DNA of 64,000 nt, from NCBI GenBank assembly GCA_012513435.1, contig JAAZCE010000019.1, positions 1 through 64,000 on the forward strand. Reading direction: 5' to 3'. The DNA is from Clostridiales bacterium. Its GTDB lineage: Bacteria; Bacillota; Clostridia; Peptostreptococcales; Anaerovoracaceae. Below, in pieces: positions 8,647 to 16,878 of this stretch (the first letter of the stretch is position 1; every line of letters starts with the position of its first letter). A program made the position numbers and the translations under genes. The notes beneath the pieces are model-generated. The model did no database searches, had not been told where the DNA came from, and worked only from the letters and a program-made list of their open reading frames with translations.

Positions 8647-9405
8647 TTACTCTTCTTCGGCCTTCGCTTCTTCGGCCTGTAGCTTTCTTACGCCGCCTAT
8701 TATTATATTTTCCACCGTATCCATGAGCGCTTTCTCCTCTTGGCGGCTTATGCCTTCCGTAGGAATAGGCGGATGAATTATCATGCCTATATCAGCACCC
8801 TTGATACGCCCGTCGTCTTCAAACATGCGATATGTTCCGTTTATGGAAACGGGTACGATAGGAACTCCCGGCTTGGTTGCCAGCTTCAGGGCGCCTTTGA
8901 GAAACAGCCCCGGTTCCGGACCTCTGCTTCTTGTCCCTTCTGGGAAGATTACGAGAGAAAACCCGTCTTCTATATATTTGATGCCTTCGTTAATAGCTTT
9001 TAAGGAAGCTCTGGCATCATCTCTTTCTATAAACACGCTTCTGATACGGCCGATCCAAGGGCCGTAGAGAGGAATCTTGGACAGCTCTGCTTTTGCAACA
9101 AAACCAAACTGGAATTTTTGGAAAGCAACAGAACAGGCGGCTATATCCGCATAGCCCTGATGATTAGATACGATTACCACCGGACCGCTGTCAGGCAGGT
9201 TTTCCAGACCGGATATGGACAGATTGCTTCCGAATGCATCCATGAGATGGGGCCCCCATATGCGGGTGGATTTCAGAATGTGTTCCCGTTCGTTTTCGTA
9301 ATCACCGGCAGCCCTGGCATCTTCGATTATCTTCTTGTTCACGCTCAAGTACTTCAGGCAGGTAATAAGCCTTACAAAGCCGGGCAGATTGGCAAATATT
9401 TTCAT
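8647..9405 (-). CDS. plsC: 1-acyl-sn-glycerol-3-phosphate acyltransferase
   Basis: PlsC/LPLAT-family acyltransferase that adds the second acyl chain to make phosphatidic acid at the inner membrane face. The catalytic HX4D motif is His82-Asp87 in NHQGYAD, and the glycerophosphate-binding motif is FPEGTRSRG at 154-162. PIVPVSINGTY, the usual fourth motif, follows. The 252-residue length is typical. The start has AGGAGG 7-8 bases upstream. It is transcribed alone or with the genes upstream; a weak stem (AGGC/GCCT) followed by T runs at about 8575-8625 may end the transcript. The C-terminus is Glu/Ala rich. Confidence 0.94.
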   Translation of the reverse strand: MKIFANLPGFVRLITCLKYLSVNKKIIEDARAAGDYENEREHILKSTRIWGPHLMDAFGSNLSISGLENLPDSGPVVIVSNHQGYADIAACSVAFQKFQFGFVAKAELSKIPLYGPWIGRIRSVFIERDDARASLKAINEGIKYIEDGFSLVIFPEGTRSRGPEPGLFLKGALKLATKPGVPIVPVSINGTYRMFEDDGRIKGADIGMIIHPPIPTEGISRQEEKALMDTVENIIIGGVRKLQAEEAKAEEE

Positions 9406-9446
9406 AAATGTTCCTCCTATGGAATGTAGTCAGCGAATCAATTATA

Positions 9447-10058
9447 TCATACTTTGGCAGAGCCTACCACTATGGCGGCTATTCCCAGGCACCATCCTCC
9501 AAGAACGTCTGTAGGGTAATGGACACCTAGATATATGCGGCTGAGACCGATGAATATCATTGGAAGGGCCAAAAGAAGGATAAGAACGTTGGCAAGTTTT
9601 CTGTTCTCCACATTCCTGCGCACCAGGTAGATGAGCATGCCGTAGACAAACATACTAATTATGGAATGCCCGCTTGTGAAGGAAAACCCGCCCTCATCTA
9701 TGAGATGAAGAATATCCTCAGGCCTTGGTCTTGCCACCATGTGTTTGATAACCTTGTTTATAAGGGTTACGAGGGCAGCACCTATGGAAACAGGTATGCC
9801 GTAGGTCACCCTCGTAGGCTTGATAATGAGAAGGGCAAGACAAAGCACCCCTATGAACTGCCAGTTGCCCATATAGGTGATTATTTTAACAAAAGGCGTA
9901 AGGCTTTCATTTCTCCAGCTGTAAAAAAGCTGTCTTACAGGGTCGTCAAGCCAGCCAGCCTTTGATGCTGTAACCCAATAAAATATTGCGGCAAAGACCG
10001 TCAATGCCGCAATAATAATAAACAGTTTACTTTTAGAGGAATTTAACGGCTGTTCCAT
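9447..10058 (-). CDS. PAP2-superfamily membrane phosphatase
   Basis: Integral membrane acid phosphatase related to undecaprenyl-diphosphate or phosphatidylglycerophosphate phosphatases. The three catalytic motifs are visible: KHMVARPRP, FTSGHS with the catalytic histidine, and SRIYLGVHYPTDVLGG with the nucleophilic histidine. Five or six membrane segments surround them. The ATG at 10058 (203 residues) is preferred to an upstream TTG. The gene overlaps the end of the UPF0145 gene by 26 bases. Next to plsC, a phosphatidic-acid phosphatase role is reasonable, but lipid-carrier recycling is as likely. Confidence 0.9.
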   Translation of the reverse strand: MEQPLNSSKSKLFIIIAALTVFAAIFYWVTASKAGWLDDPVRQLFYSWRNESLTPFVKIITYMGNWQFIGVLCLALLIIKPTRVTYGIPVSIGAALVTLINKVIKHMVARPRPEDILHLIDEGGFSFTSGHSIISMFVYGMLIYLVRRNVENRKLANVLILLLALPMIFIGLSRIYLGVHYPTDVLGGWCLGIAAIVVGSAKV

Positions 10059-10344
10059 AAGCAATTATCTCCGCAGTTCCGTCCATAACAGAAGAGGATG
10101 TGAAGTTCAAGCCGATAATAGCATCTGCTCCCAGCGCTTCAGCTTCCTTCTCCATTCTAGCAGTAGCGATTTGTCTGGCCTCAGTCATCATTTCTGTGTA
10201 GCTTTTGATTTCTCCACCGGCCATTCCCTTAAGTCCCGCCATTAAGTCTCTTCCGATGTTTTTCGCCTGAACAACGTTTCCTTTAACAAGACCGATAGCT
10301 TGAATTTCACGTCCAGGAACATCATAAATAGTTAATTTTAACAT
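10033..10344 (-). CDS. UPF0145/YbjQ-family protein
   Basis: A 103-residue protein of the UPF0145 (YbjQ) family, recognised by VKGNVVQAKNIGRDLMAGLK, the EARQIATARMEKEAEALGAD stretch and the IIGLNF core strand. Members form small oligomeric beta-rich domains; no activity is established. It is preceded by AAAGGAG and overlaps the PAP2 gene that follows, so the two are coupled. Confidence 0.9.
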   Translation of the reverse strand: MLKLTIYDVPGREIQAIGLVKGNVVQAKNIGRDLMAGLKGMAGGEIKSYTEMMTEARQIATARMEKEAEALGADAIIGLNFTSSSVMDGTAEIIAYGTAVKFL

Positions 10345-10388
10345 AATACTTCTCCTTTTATAATTATAAAAATTACTTTAATGTACAT

Positions 10389-10425
10389 AAAAAACCACTA
10401 AGAATCAATAAGATTCATTTTAGTG
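10389..10425 (-). terminator. Rho-independent terminator after the DUF2148 gene
   Basis: On the minus strand CACTAA..GAATC pairs with GATTC-TTAGTG around a short loop, followed by a run of T. It lies 7 bases past the DUF2148 stop codon. Confidence 0.75.
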
Positions 10426-10431
10426 AGTCTG

Positions 10432-10980
10432 CTATACGAGGACGGCACCTGGATCTCTGTCAAAGAAAATGCTCTTAGAGGAGGTGCTGAGAGGAATTCC
10501 AAAGCAAATGTTTACATCGTCTCCAAGAAGATTCATTCTCAGTGCAGCCTTTCCTGCTGAGAAAAGAACGCGGTTATCTATCCTGTTGTCGGCGGCAACG
10601 GAAACAGCCGAGCCTATTGCTATACCCATATCGGTAATGTTAAAGGCGCAGTTGGCTCCGGCAGCTATGGTCTGCGCACAGTCCTTAAACCCGCAGAGGC
10701 TGCAGTCCTCCAGAAGTATAGGATTATTCTTTACACCTATAACAACTACGCAGTGGCTGTTATCTAGGTTGCCTGCATCTCTTTCAAAAAAATCGGCGCC
10801 TGTTTCTCTGGCAATGTCTCTCATGTGCCTCGCCATAACATCCTTCTCTTTACCGTCGATGATACAGGCAGCGATATTGTCTATGCCGCATCCTTTAGGT
10901 GCCGTCACGGCAGCAGCTATCATGTTCTGAGCAACTCTCATGGCAACTTCTTTAGCCGTTTTTTCCCTGTCGTAAATCAT
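10432..10980 (-). CDS. DUF2148 domain protein (ferredoxin-like, Cys-rich)
   Basis: A 182-residue DUF2148 protein. The Cys cluster CSLCGFKDC with further cysteines (CGIDNIAAC; GANCAF) suggests iron-sulfur or other metal binding, and DMGIAIGSAVSVAADNRIDN is the conserved domain core. The ATG at 10980 has AAGGAGG at the proper distance; the frame also runs open back to 11151 but this overlaps the preceding gene and lacks a start signal. Members are common in anaerobes and archaea; no function is established. It is paired with the shikimate-kinase-like gene upstream. Confidence 0.85.
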   Translation of the reverse strand: MIYDREKTAKEVAMRVAQNMIAAAVTAPKGCGIDNIAACIIDGKEKDVMARHMRDIARETGADFFERDAGNLDNSHCVVVIGVKNNPILLEDCSLCGFKDCAQTIAAGANCAFNITDMGIAIGSAVSVAADNRIDNRVLFSAGKAALRMNLLGDDVNICFGIPLSTSSKSIFFDRDPGAVLV

Positions 10981-10993
10981 ATAAGCGTCCTCC

Positions 10994-11473
10994 TTAAATA
11001 TATTTTTTAAAAAAAGCAAGTTGTCTCTCATAAAGGTCTGAAAAAGCCTGTGTTCTCCTATCCTCGTCTGTGTGATACATAAAGGCATGACACGGGTTCT
11101 CAATGGAATTGGCTCCTTGCCAAAGACCTTCTTTCGTCTGGTCGGCGCCAAGGATTATAAGCTTGTATTTTAAAATAATATCCCGTGACATTTCATCCAG
11201 CAATACACCATCACTACAGGCGATAACAGCACCGCTCCAGGCAATGCCTGATTCGCTGTCCTCCTCTATACGAAGCAGAGCTTCATATTCTTTATTCCTG
11301 TATTCATGCTCTCCCATAATCATGCAGATGTTTCGGACGCTGCGACCATCCGATTTTTGAATCTCATCATCAAGGGAAATGCAAGGGAGCTTTTTTTCAG
11401 CGGCCAGGGTACGGGCCATTTTCATAACAGGTGCACCGAAAAACCCTGTAACAAAAGTCAAATCGCTTTTCAT
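10994..11473 (-). CDS. Shikimate-kinase-like protein with altered P-loop
   Basis: A 159-residue protein laid out like AroK: a leading strand and glycine loop (TFVTGFFGAPVMKMA), a substrate Asp strand (CISLDDEIQ), the S-x-R-x-I stretch followed by MGEHEYRNKEYEALL, and a C-terminal lid-like part. The loop reads GFFGAPVMK, so the canonical GxxGxGKT/S is not met: the third glycine and the Ser/Thr after lysine are missing. This argues against ordinary ATP binding. No other shikimate-pathway gene is nearby. It may bind a different ligand or act with the DUF2148 protein, whose start lies 13 bases downstream. Confidence 0.6.
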   Translation of the reverse strand: MKSDLTFVTGFFGAPVMKMARTLAAEKKLPCISLDDEIQKSDGRSVRNICMIMGEHEYRNKEYEALLRIEEDSESGIAWSGAVIACSDGVLLDEMSRDIILKYKLIILGADQTKEGLWQGANSIENPCHAFMYHTDEDRRTQAFSDLYERQLAFFKKYI

Positions 11474-11598
11474 GTCAACTTGTTTTCCCCTTCATTAGTA
11501 TGCTAACATTATACAGTTTTAAATATCATAAAGCAAGAATTTGTACACAGGATATATCAATCATGATATAATCTCTTGAGAAGCAGGAGGTAGACGAA

Positions 11599-12528
11599 AT
11601 GAAAACAAAAGACAAGCCGACATTGATAATAATGGCTGCGGGTATGGGTTCAAGATACGGCGGACTGAAACAGGTTGACAAGATTACAGATACAGGAGAG
11701 ATAATTCTCGACTTTTCTCTTTATGATGCCATGATGGCTGGATTTTCCAGAGCGGTCTTCGTAATAAGGGAGGAGCATAGAGAAATATTTAAGGAGCTGG
11801 TGGATGAAAGAGCTGGACGCTTCATGGATATAGAATATGCCTACCAGAGTCTTACGGATATACCAGAAGGTATTGATATACCCAAGGGCAGAGAAAAGCC
11901 TTGGGGTACGAGCCATGCAGTACTGGCATGCAGAGATCTTGTGAAAGGTCCCTTTGCAGTAATAAATGCCGACGATTACTACGGGCCCAGTGGATTCATA
12001 TCAATCTATGAATACCTTACGGCTCATAAGGACGGAGAGAAGTGCGAATTTTGCATGATAGGCTACAAGCTTGAGAACACAGTTACAGAAAACGGCCATG
12101 TTGCCAGAGGCGTTTGCGAAACCGATGAAGAAGGCTACCTGAAGCAGGTCACGGAGCGAACGAAAATCATGCACAGACCGGAGGGCATTTCATACACGGA
12201 GGACGACGGCAACACTTGGACAAAGCTGCCTGAAGGCTCAATAGTATCTATGAATTTCTGGGGATTTTCACCAAGCATGATGGAGGAGCTTAAAGAAGGT
12301 CTTCCTGAATTCTTTGAAAAGGTTATTCCGGGGAATCCTTTGAAGGGCGAGTACCTTCTGCCTAACACAGCCGACAAGCTGATTAAAGAGGGCAAGGCCC
12401 GCATCAAGGTGCTGCCAACTCAGGACAAGTGGTGCGGCGTTACATACAAGGAAGATAAGGAAAGCGTAAAGGCATCTTTGCAGTCCATGAAGGACAAGGG
12501 CATGTATCCTGAAAAGCTGTGGAAATAG
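11599..12528 (+). CDS. Sugar-phosphate nucleotidyltransferase family protein
   Basis: A 309-residue nucleotidyltransferase of the GT-A-like NTP_transferase fold. The signature AAGMGSRYGGLKQ lies near residues 13-25, with the catalytic lysine, and VINADDYYG holds the metal-binding Asp. HAVLACRDLV is the usual sugar-binding helix. The C-terminal 80 residues with FWGFSPSMMEEL are typical of a Clostridial clade annotated only as nucleotidyltransferase. The sugar cannot be identified; cell-wall or capsule precursor supply is the obvious guess. AGGAGG precedes the ATG. Monocistronic between a promoter with TATAAT near 11566 and the terminator at 12532. Confidence 0.85.
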   Translation: MKTKDKPTLIIMAAGMGSRYGGLKQVDKITDTGEIILDFSLYDAMMAGFSRAVFVIREEHREIFKELVDERAGRFMDIEYAYQSLTDIPEGIDIPKGREKPWGTSHAVLACRDLVKGPFAVINADDYYGPSGFISIYEYLTAHKDGEKCEFCMIGYKLENTVTENGHVARGVCETDEEGYLKQVTERTKIMHRPEGISYTEDDGNTWTKLPEGSIVSMNFWGFSPSMMEELKEGLPEFFEKVIPGNPLKGEYLLPNTADKLIKEGKARIKVLPTQDKWCGVTYKEDKESVKASLQSMKDKGMYPEKLWK

Positions 12529-12531
12529 AAT

Positions 12532-12577
12532 AAAAAATGGTTGACTTCAAGTAAGACATTGAGGTTGACCATTTTTA
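12532..12577. terminator. Bidirectional terminator between convergent genes
   Basis: AAAAATGGT pairs with ACCATTTTT, extended by G-U-containing pairs, around an 18-base loop, with A and T runs on both flanks. It lies just past the nucleotidyltransferase stop and downstream of the convergent glucosaminidase gene. Confidence 0.8.
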
Positions 12578-12642
12578 TTGGCTGAAAAAGTCTATTAAGA
12601 CAGGCCGCGAAAATGCAGTTCGCTTTTGCCGGTTTTGTTCTT

Positions 12643-13365
12643 TTATTTCAGTTTCTCCAGTGCCGCGTTATGATTCTTGCTTATCACCGAATAGTAGTAG
12701 GTCATCTTGTTGGCTACCTTATCGTCCCAAGTAGAGCTGGCGGCATATCTCTTGTTAACATCGGAGATTGTCTTGCCGCGGTACAGTCCGCCGCTTGAGC
12801 TGAGATAGTCGTGAGCAAGGGATTCCGATACAGTGTCTATACACTCGGCCTTTGAGGAAAAGCTCAGACCGCCGAAACCAAACATGTTGTTGGGAGCATA
12901 GCACATGGTGCCGTTAGCGCTTTCTATGGAAGCTATGGCCATAACGAAGAGACAGTTGACACCGTAGTCTGCTTCTCCTTTTGCGAAGGAATCTTCAAGG
13001 CCGACTAGGGCACCGGCAGTTACCAGCTTCAGGTCTTCCTCTGTGGCTCCGCTTGGCTGGCTCACATCCATGCTACGAACCTGTGCGTTGGAGTAGGCAG
13101 GGATAGCTTCTCTGTCATATACCACATTGACGGTGCTTGTTCTCAAGGCGTTAGCCAAATCCACGTCCTCGGCTACGGAGGTTTTTTCCTTTATGAGCTT
13201 GGCGTTGGCTGACTTAGATGCGTCGTTTATTTTATTTACCGCAGCAACAGTTCCCACCGTAAGGAGAAGGAGAGAGAGAGCCACCCCGATGACCACAAGA
13301 CTCATGGCTCGTCGTGACAATGCAAGGTTGGGTTTTTCTTTAAATATCGATTTAAATCCTTTCAT
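12643..13365 (-). CDS. Membrane-anchored glucosaminidase-domain protein
   Basis: A 240-residue type II membrane protein: a short cytosolic N-terminus, one hydrophobic segment (about residues 17-42, AMSLVVIGVALSLLLLTVGT) and an extracellular glucosaminidase domain. The domain shows AIASIESANGT with the catalytic glutamate, then NNMFGFGG and a Trp/Tyr-rich end. It would cut the glycan strand of peptidoglycan. The ATG at 13365 follows AGAGG; the frame is open further upstream but without a start signal. It lies opposite and adjacent to the exported protein at 13460, with a shared intergenic promoter region. Confidence 0.82.
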   Translation of the reverse strand: MKGFKSIFKEKPNLALSRRAMSLVVIGVALSLLLLTVGTVAAVNKINDASKSANAKLIKEKTSVAEDVDLANALRTSTVNVVYDREAIPAYSNAQVRSMDVSQPSGATEEDLKLVTAGALVGLEDSFAKGEADYGVNCLFVMAIASIESANGTMCYAPNNMFGFGGLSFSSKAECIDTVSESLAHDYLSSSGGLYRGKTISDVNKRYAASSTWDDKVANKMTYYYSVISKNHNAALEKLK

Positions 13366-13459
13366 ATTAGACCTCTTTTGACACTGTGACTTGAAAAACT
13401 CATTGTTTTTATATATTATAGAGAATATACAGTAAAAAAACAACCTTTTATGGAGGTAC

Positions 13460-14068
13460 GTGGAAGCAGTCATGCATTACATTATAAAAATGATAGCTAC
13501 ATTGATGATACCTATTTTCATGCAGACCAGCGTAGTGAACATTGTGGACACCACACCGCGGGAGGCAATAGATGATTTTTTCGCGGGATTGACCACCGGA
13601 GACGACCAGGTGACGGAACGGTATATGGACAACACCTATGTCAATCTGCTTGAAAATATCACAGGAGATGAAGAAGTAGTGGACAGGATGTACGCTGCTG
13701 TTTTTGATAAGTTTTCCTATAAGGTAGAAAAAATCGTCGAAGAGGATGAGGTTGCCGCTGCTAAGGTCACAGTTACAAGCAGCGATTTCAGCAAGGTATT
13801 GGATGCCTACAACGAAGCATCCTATGCCTATGTTATGGACAGCCTCTACACCGATGAGATTGCCGATAAGGAGGCTCTCAACGCTAAGTGTCTGGGGATG
13901 TATGTTCAGCAGATAGAAGCCGCCGCCCAAAGTGAGACAACGGTGGAGACCGTCATATACCTTCCTCTTGCAGATGACGGATATTATGGGTGGAGTATAC
14001 TGCTCACCGACGAACTGATGAAATCTATTGTAGGCAATCTGGCTATGCCTATAGATATAAGCAACTAA
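13460..14068 (+). CDS. Exported protein of unknown function
   Basis: A 202-residue protein with an N-terminal hydrophobic segment (MIATLMIPIFMQTSVV) that looks like an uncleaved anchor or signal peptide without a lipobox cysteine. The remainder is acidic and resembles DUF5105-type extracellular domains, with the DDFFAGLTTGD and YMDNTYVNLL segments; I do not recognise a catalytic motif. A GGAGG sits only 3 bases before the GTG at 13460 and 15 bases before an in-frame ATG at 13472, so the start is uncertain. It may be co-transcribed with the trpB gene 51 bases downstream. Confidence 0.7.
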   Translation: MEAVMHYIIKMIATLMIPIFMQTSVVNIVDTTPREAIDDFFAGLTTGDDQVTERYMDNTYVNLLENITGDEEVVDRMYAAVFDKFSYKVEKIVEEDEVAAAKVTVTSSDFSKVLDAYNEASYAYVMDSLYTDEIADKEALNAKCLGMYVQQIEAAAQSETTVETVIYLPLADDGYYGWSILLTDELMKSIVGNLAMPIDISN

Positions 14069-14119
14069 AGAAATAAAATGAAGAAGTAAAATAAAGCATC
14101 GAGAAAGAGAGGAAAAGCA

Positions 14120-15331
14120 ATGGACTACAAAACATATCTAAGAAATTATCCTGATAAAGACGGAAGATTCGGCCCTTACGGCGGAGCCTACCTGAGCGAC
14201 GAGCTGAGACCGGCCTTTGAAGAAATAACAGAAGCTTACTACAACATCTGCTATTCATCGAGATTCATAAACGAGCTGAGAAGGATACGCAGGGAATTCC
14301 AGGGACGACCTACACCTGTATACCACTGTGAAAAACTTTCCAATCAGTATGGAAAGTGCCAGATATATTTAAAGAGAGAGGATCTGAACCACACAGGAGC
14401 TCATAAGCTGAACCACTGCATGGGCGAAGGCCTTCTTGCAAAATTCATGGGCAAGAAACGACTCATAGCGGAGACAGGCGCTGGACAGCACGGTGTTGCT
14501 CTTGCAACTGCCGCCGCATATTTCGGAATGGAATGTGAGATACATATGGGTGAGGTGGACATAGCTAAGCAGGCGCCTAACGTAACGAGAATGAAGATAC
14601 TCGGTGCCAAGGTAGTCCCCGTAAGCCACGGGCTGAAGACTCTGAAGGAGGCCGTTGATTCGGCATTTGAATCATATGCTAAAAACTACAAGGATTCTAT
14701 ATACTGCATAGGTTCGGTTCTCGGACCACATCCTTTCCCCCTTATGGTTAGAGATTTCCAAGCTGTAGTAGGTCACGAGGCAAGAGAACAGTTCATGGAA
14801 ATGACCGGAGGAATGCCTGACGAGGTTTGTGCATGTGTAGGCGGCGGCAGCAATGCTATGGGGATGTTCATTCCTTTTCTTGATGACCCTGTTGAGATTA
14901 CTGGAGTGGAGCCTATGGGAAGAGGCTCTACGCTGGGAGACCACGCAGCTTCTATGATGTTCGGAGAAAAGGGCGTTATGCACGGTTTTGAAAGTATTAT
15001 GCTGAAGGACGAAAGGGGCGAACCTGCGCCGGTATATTCTATAGCTAGCGGTCTTGATTATCCGTCGGTAGGCCCTGAACATGCATTTCTTCACGACCTG
15101 CAAAGAGTAAAATATGAGGCCATAGGTGACGAGGAAGCCATGGACGCGTTTTTTAAGCTGTCAAGGCTTGAAGGAATAATCCCTGCTATCGAAAGCTCCC
15201 ACGCTCTTGCCTATGCAATAAAGCGCGCAAAGGAAAAGAAAAGAGGTTCTATCCTGGTGAATCTAAGCGGACGGGGTGACAAGGACATAGATTACGTTGT
15301 TGAGCATTACGGATATGGCGAAGGAAGATAA
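14120..15331 (+). CDS. trpB: Stand-alone tryptophan synthase beta-chain (TrpB) homologue
   Basis: Fold-type II PLP enzyme, 403 residues. Catalytic features of TrpB are intact: Lys96 in HTGAHKLN binds PLP, Glu118 is in [17 protein letters not shown] holds the phosphate, and [12 protein letters not shown] and NLSGRGDKD match the family. It would condense indole with serine, or carry out a similar beta-replacement. There is no trpA, trpC or other trp gene in the window, and no T-box or Trp leader upstream. Its last 17 bases overlap the MurE-like ligase, so the two are translationally coupled. Indole salvage is one explanation; supply of an unusual amino acid to the ligase is another. Confidence 0.88.
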   Translation: MDYKTYLRNYPDKDGRFGPYGGAYLSDELRPAFEEITEAYYNICYSSRFINELRRIRREFQGRPTPVYHCEKLSNQYGKCQIYLKREDLNHTGAHKLNHCMGEGLLAKFMGKKRLIAETGAGQHGVALATAAAYFGMECEIHMGEVDIAKQAPNVTRMKILGAKVVPVSHGLKTLKEAVDSAFESYAKNYKDSIYCIGSVLGPHPFPLMVRDFQAVVGHEAREQFMEMTGGMPDEVCACVGGGSNAMGMFIPFLDDPVEITGVEPMGRGSTLGDHAASMMFGEKGVMHGFESIMLKDERGEPAPVYSIASGLDYPSVGPEHAFLHDLQRVKYEAIGDEEAMDAFFKLSRLEGIIPAIESSHALAYAIKRAKEKKRGSILVNLSGRGDKDIDYVVEHYGYGEGR

Positions 15332-16832
15332 AAAATTGAAACAGTATACTATCGAACAATATATTGAAATGCTGAAAGAAGCAGAACTGCTTGACAAGTA
15401 TGAGCTTTGGGGCAGAGGCGGTGAAGTCATTGCCTCTCTTACCTACGATTCAAAGGAGGCAGAGGAAGGCACCTTGTTCATATGCAAAGGCGCGGCCTTC
15501 AAGGCAGAGTACCTCCAGGAGGCTGTAAGCAGGGGGGCGTATTGCTATGTGGCGGAGAAAGCCTTTGAGGTTTCGGGTAGCATACCTTTCCTTATTGTAA
15601 AGGATATTCGCAAAGCGATGGCTCTTCTCGCCAACAAGTTCTACGACGAGCCATGGAGAGACCTTAAGGTTATAGCCTTTGGCGGAACCAAGGGCAAGTC
15701 AACATCGGTCTACTATATGAAATCCATTATTGACGGATATATTAAGACTCTAGGCAAGAAGGAGAGCGCCGTCATTTCTTCCATAGACATATACGACGGG
15801 AAGACAAGAGAAGAGTCTCATATTACCACGCCGGAAGCCCTTGAACTTCAAAGATATATTCGCAATGCGGCAGACAGCGGCATAGAATACCTTGGTATGG
15901 AGGCCTCGTCTCAGGCATTCAAGTATGGCAGGACTGATGGAATGAGATTCGATATAGCCGCCTTTTTGAACATATCCGAGGACCACATAAGCCCTGTGGA
16001 GCATGAGGATTTCGAGGATTATTTTTCATCTAAGCTGAAAATGTTCCAGCAGACGGATACAGCCATAGTCAATCTCGACACCGATCACATCCAAAGGATT
16101 CTTGAGGGCGCCAAGGCCGCAGGCGAAGTGGTGACCTTCAGCACGAAGGACGAAAATGCGGATTACTACGCATACGATATTAAGAAGGATGAACACAGCA
16201 TTAGCTTTAGAGTAAGGTGCAGGGATTTTGACGAAGATTTTATCCTGAACATGCCGGGTCTCTTTAATGTAGAAAACGGTCTGTGTACCATTGCAGCCGC
16301 AGGGAAGTTGGGAATCCCCAAGGAATACATTAAGTCGGGGCTTTCCAATGGCAGATCCAAGGGCAGGATGGAGCTTTTCATGAGTCGCGACAGGAACACC
16401 TTAGCCATCGTGGATTACGCCCACAATAAGCTGAGCTTTGAGAGACTTTTCGCTGCCATGAAGGAGGAATATCCTCAGTACAGGATAGTGTCCATATTTG
16501 GCTGTCCGGGGAAAAAGGCCCTCAACAGAAGAAAAGAGCTGGGGACTATTGCAGGTCGCAATGCCGATTACGTCTATCTGGTGGCGGAGGACCCAGGGCA
16601 GGAGCCGGTGGAGAAGATTTCCGGAGAAATAGCCGAATACGTCAAGGCGCAGGGCTGCCCCTACGAAATAATTGAAGACAGAGGCCAGGCCATAAAGAAG
16701 GCCATAGATATGGCAAGGGGCAAGACACTGCTTCTGATAACGGGTAAAGGCCAGGAAACGAGGCAGAAGTACGGAACACAGTATCTAGACTATACATCTG
16801 ACACCGAATACATCGAGAAATATTTGATATAA
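15315..16832 (+). CDS. MurE-like Mur ligase with altered amino-acid recognition motif
   Basis: ATP-dependent amide ligase of the Mur family, 505 residues, with N-terminal UDP-sugar-binding ([18 protein letters not shown]), central ATPase (GTKGKST at 124-130, [19 protein letters not shown], and the lysine of YFSSKLKMF that is carbamylated in the family) and C-terminal domains. The DNPR motif that recognises meso-diaminopimelate in MurE is replaced by DPGQ at 426-429, and the Lys-type sequence is also absent. The third substrate is therefore unlikely to be meso-DAP. The ATG at 15315 lacks a clear SD; a TTG at 15336 with GAAGGAAG before it is an alternative start. It overlaps trpB by 17 bases. 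Confidence 0.85.
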   Translation: MAKEDKKLKQYTIEQYIEMLKEAELLDKYELWGRGGEVIASLTYDSKEAEEGTLFICKGAAFKAEYLQEAVSRGAYCYVAEKAFEVSGSIPFLIVKDIRKAMALLANKFYDEPWRDLKVIAFGGTKGKSTSVYYMKSIIDGYIKTLGKKESAVISSIDIYDGKTREESHITTPEALELQRYIRNAADSGIEYLGMEASSQAFKYGRTDGMRFDIAAFLNISEDHISPVEHEDFEDYFSSKLKMFQQTDTAIVNLDTDHIQRILEGAKAAGEVVTFSTKDENADYYAYDIKKDEHSISFRVRCRDFDEDFILNMPGLFNVENGLCTIAAAGKLGIPKEYIKSGLSNGRSKGRMELFMSRDRNTLAIVDYAHNKLSFERLFAAMKEEYPQYRIVSIFGCPGKKALNRRKELGTIAGRNADYVYLVAEDPGQEPVEKISGEIAEYVKAQGCPYEIIEDRGQAIKKAIDMARGKTLLLITGKGQETRQKYGTQYLDYTSDTEYIEKYLI

Positions 16833-16878
16833 CGAAATAGACAGGCAAAAGGGATAAACTTAACATGCGAGGCTGGAT

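Noticed and set aside
13930-14120. Possible T-box or Trp attenuator ahead of trpB
   Set aside because: The gap before trpB is only 51 bases and contains no T-box sequence, Trp-rich leader peptide or terminator.
14672-15103. 143-codon frame on the minus strand
   Set aside because: Antisense to the intact trpB sequence; composition rich in His, Arg and Ser typical of shadow frames.
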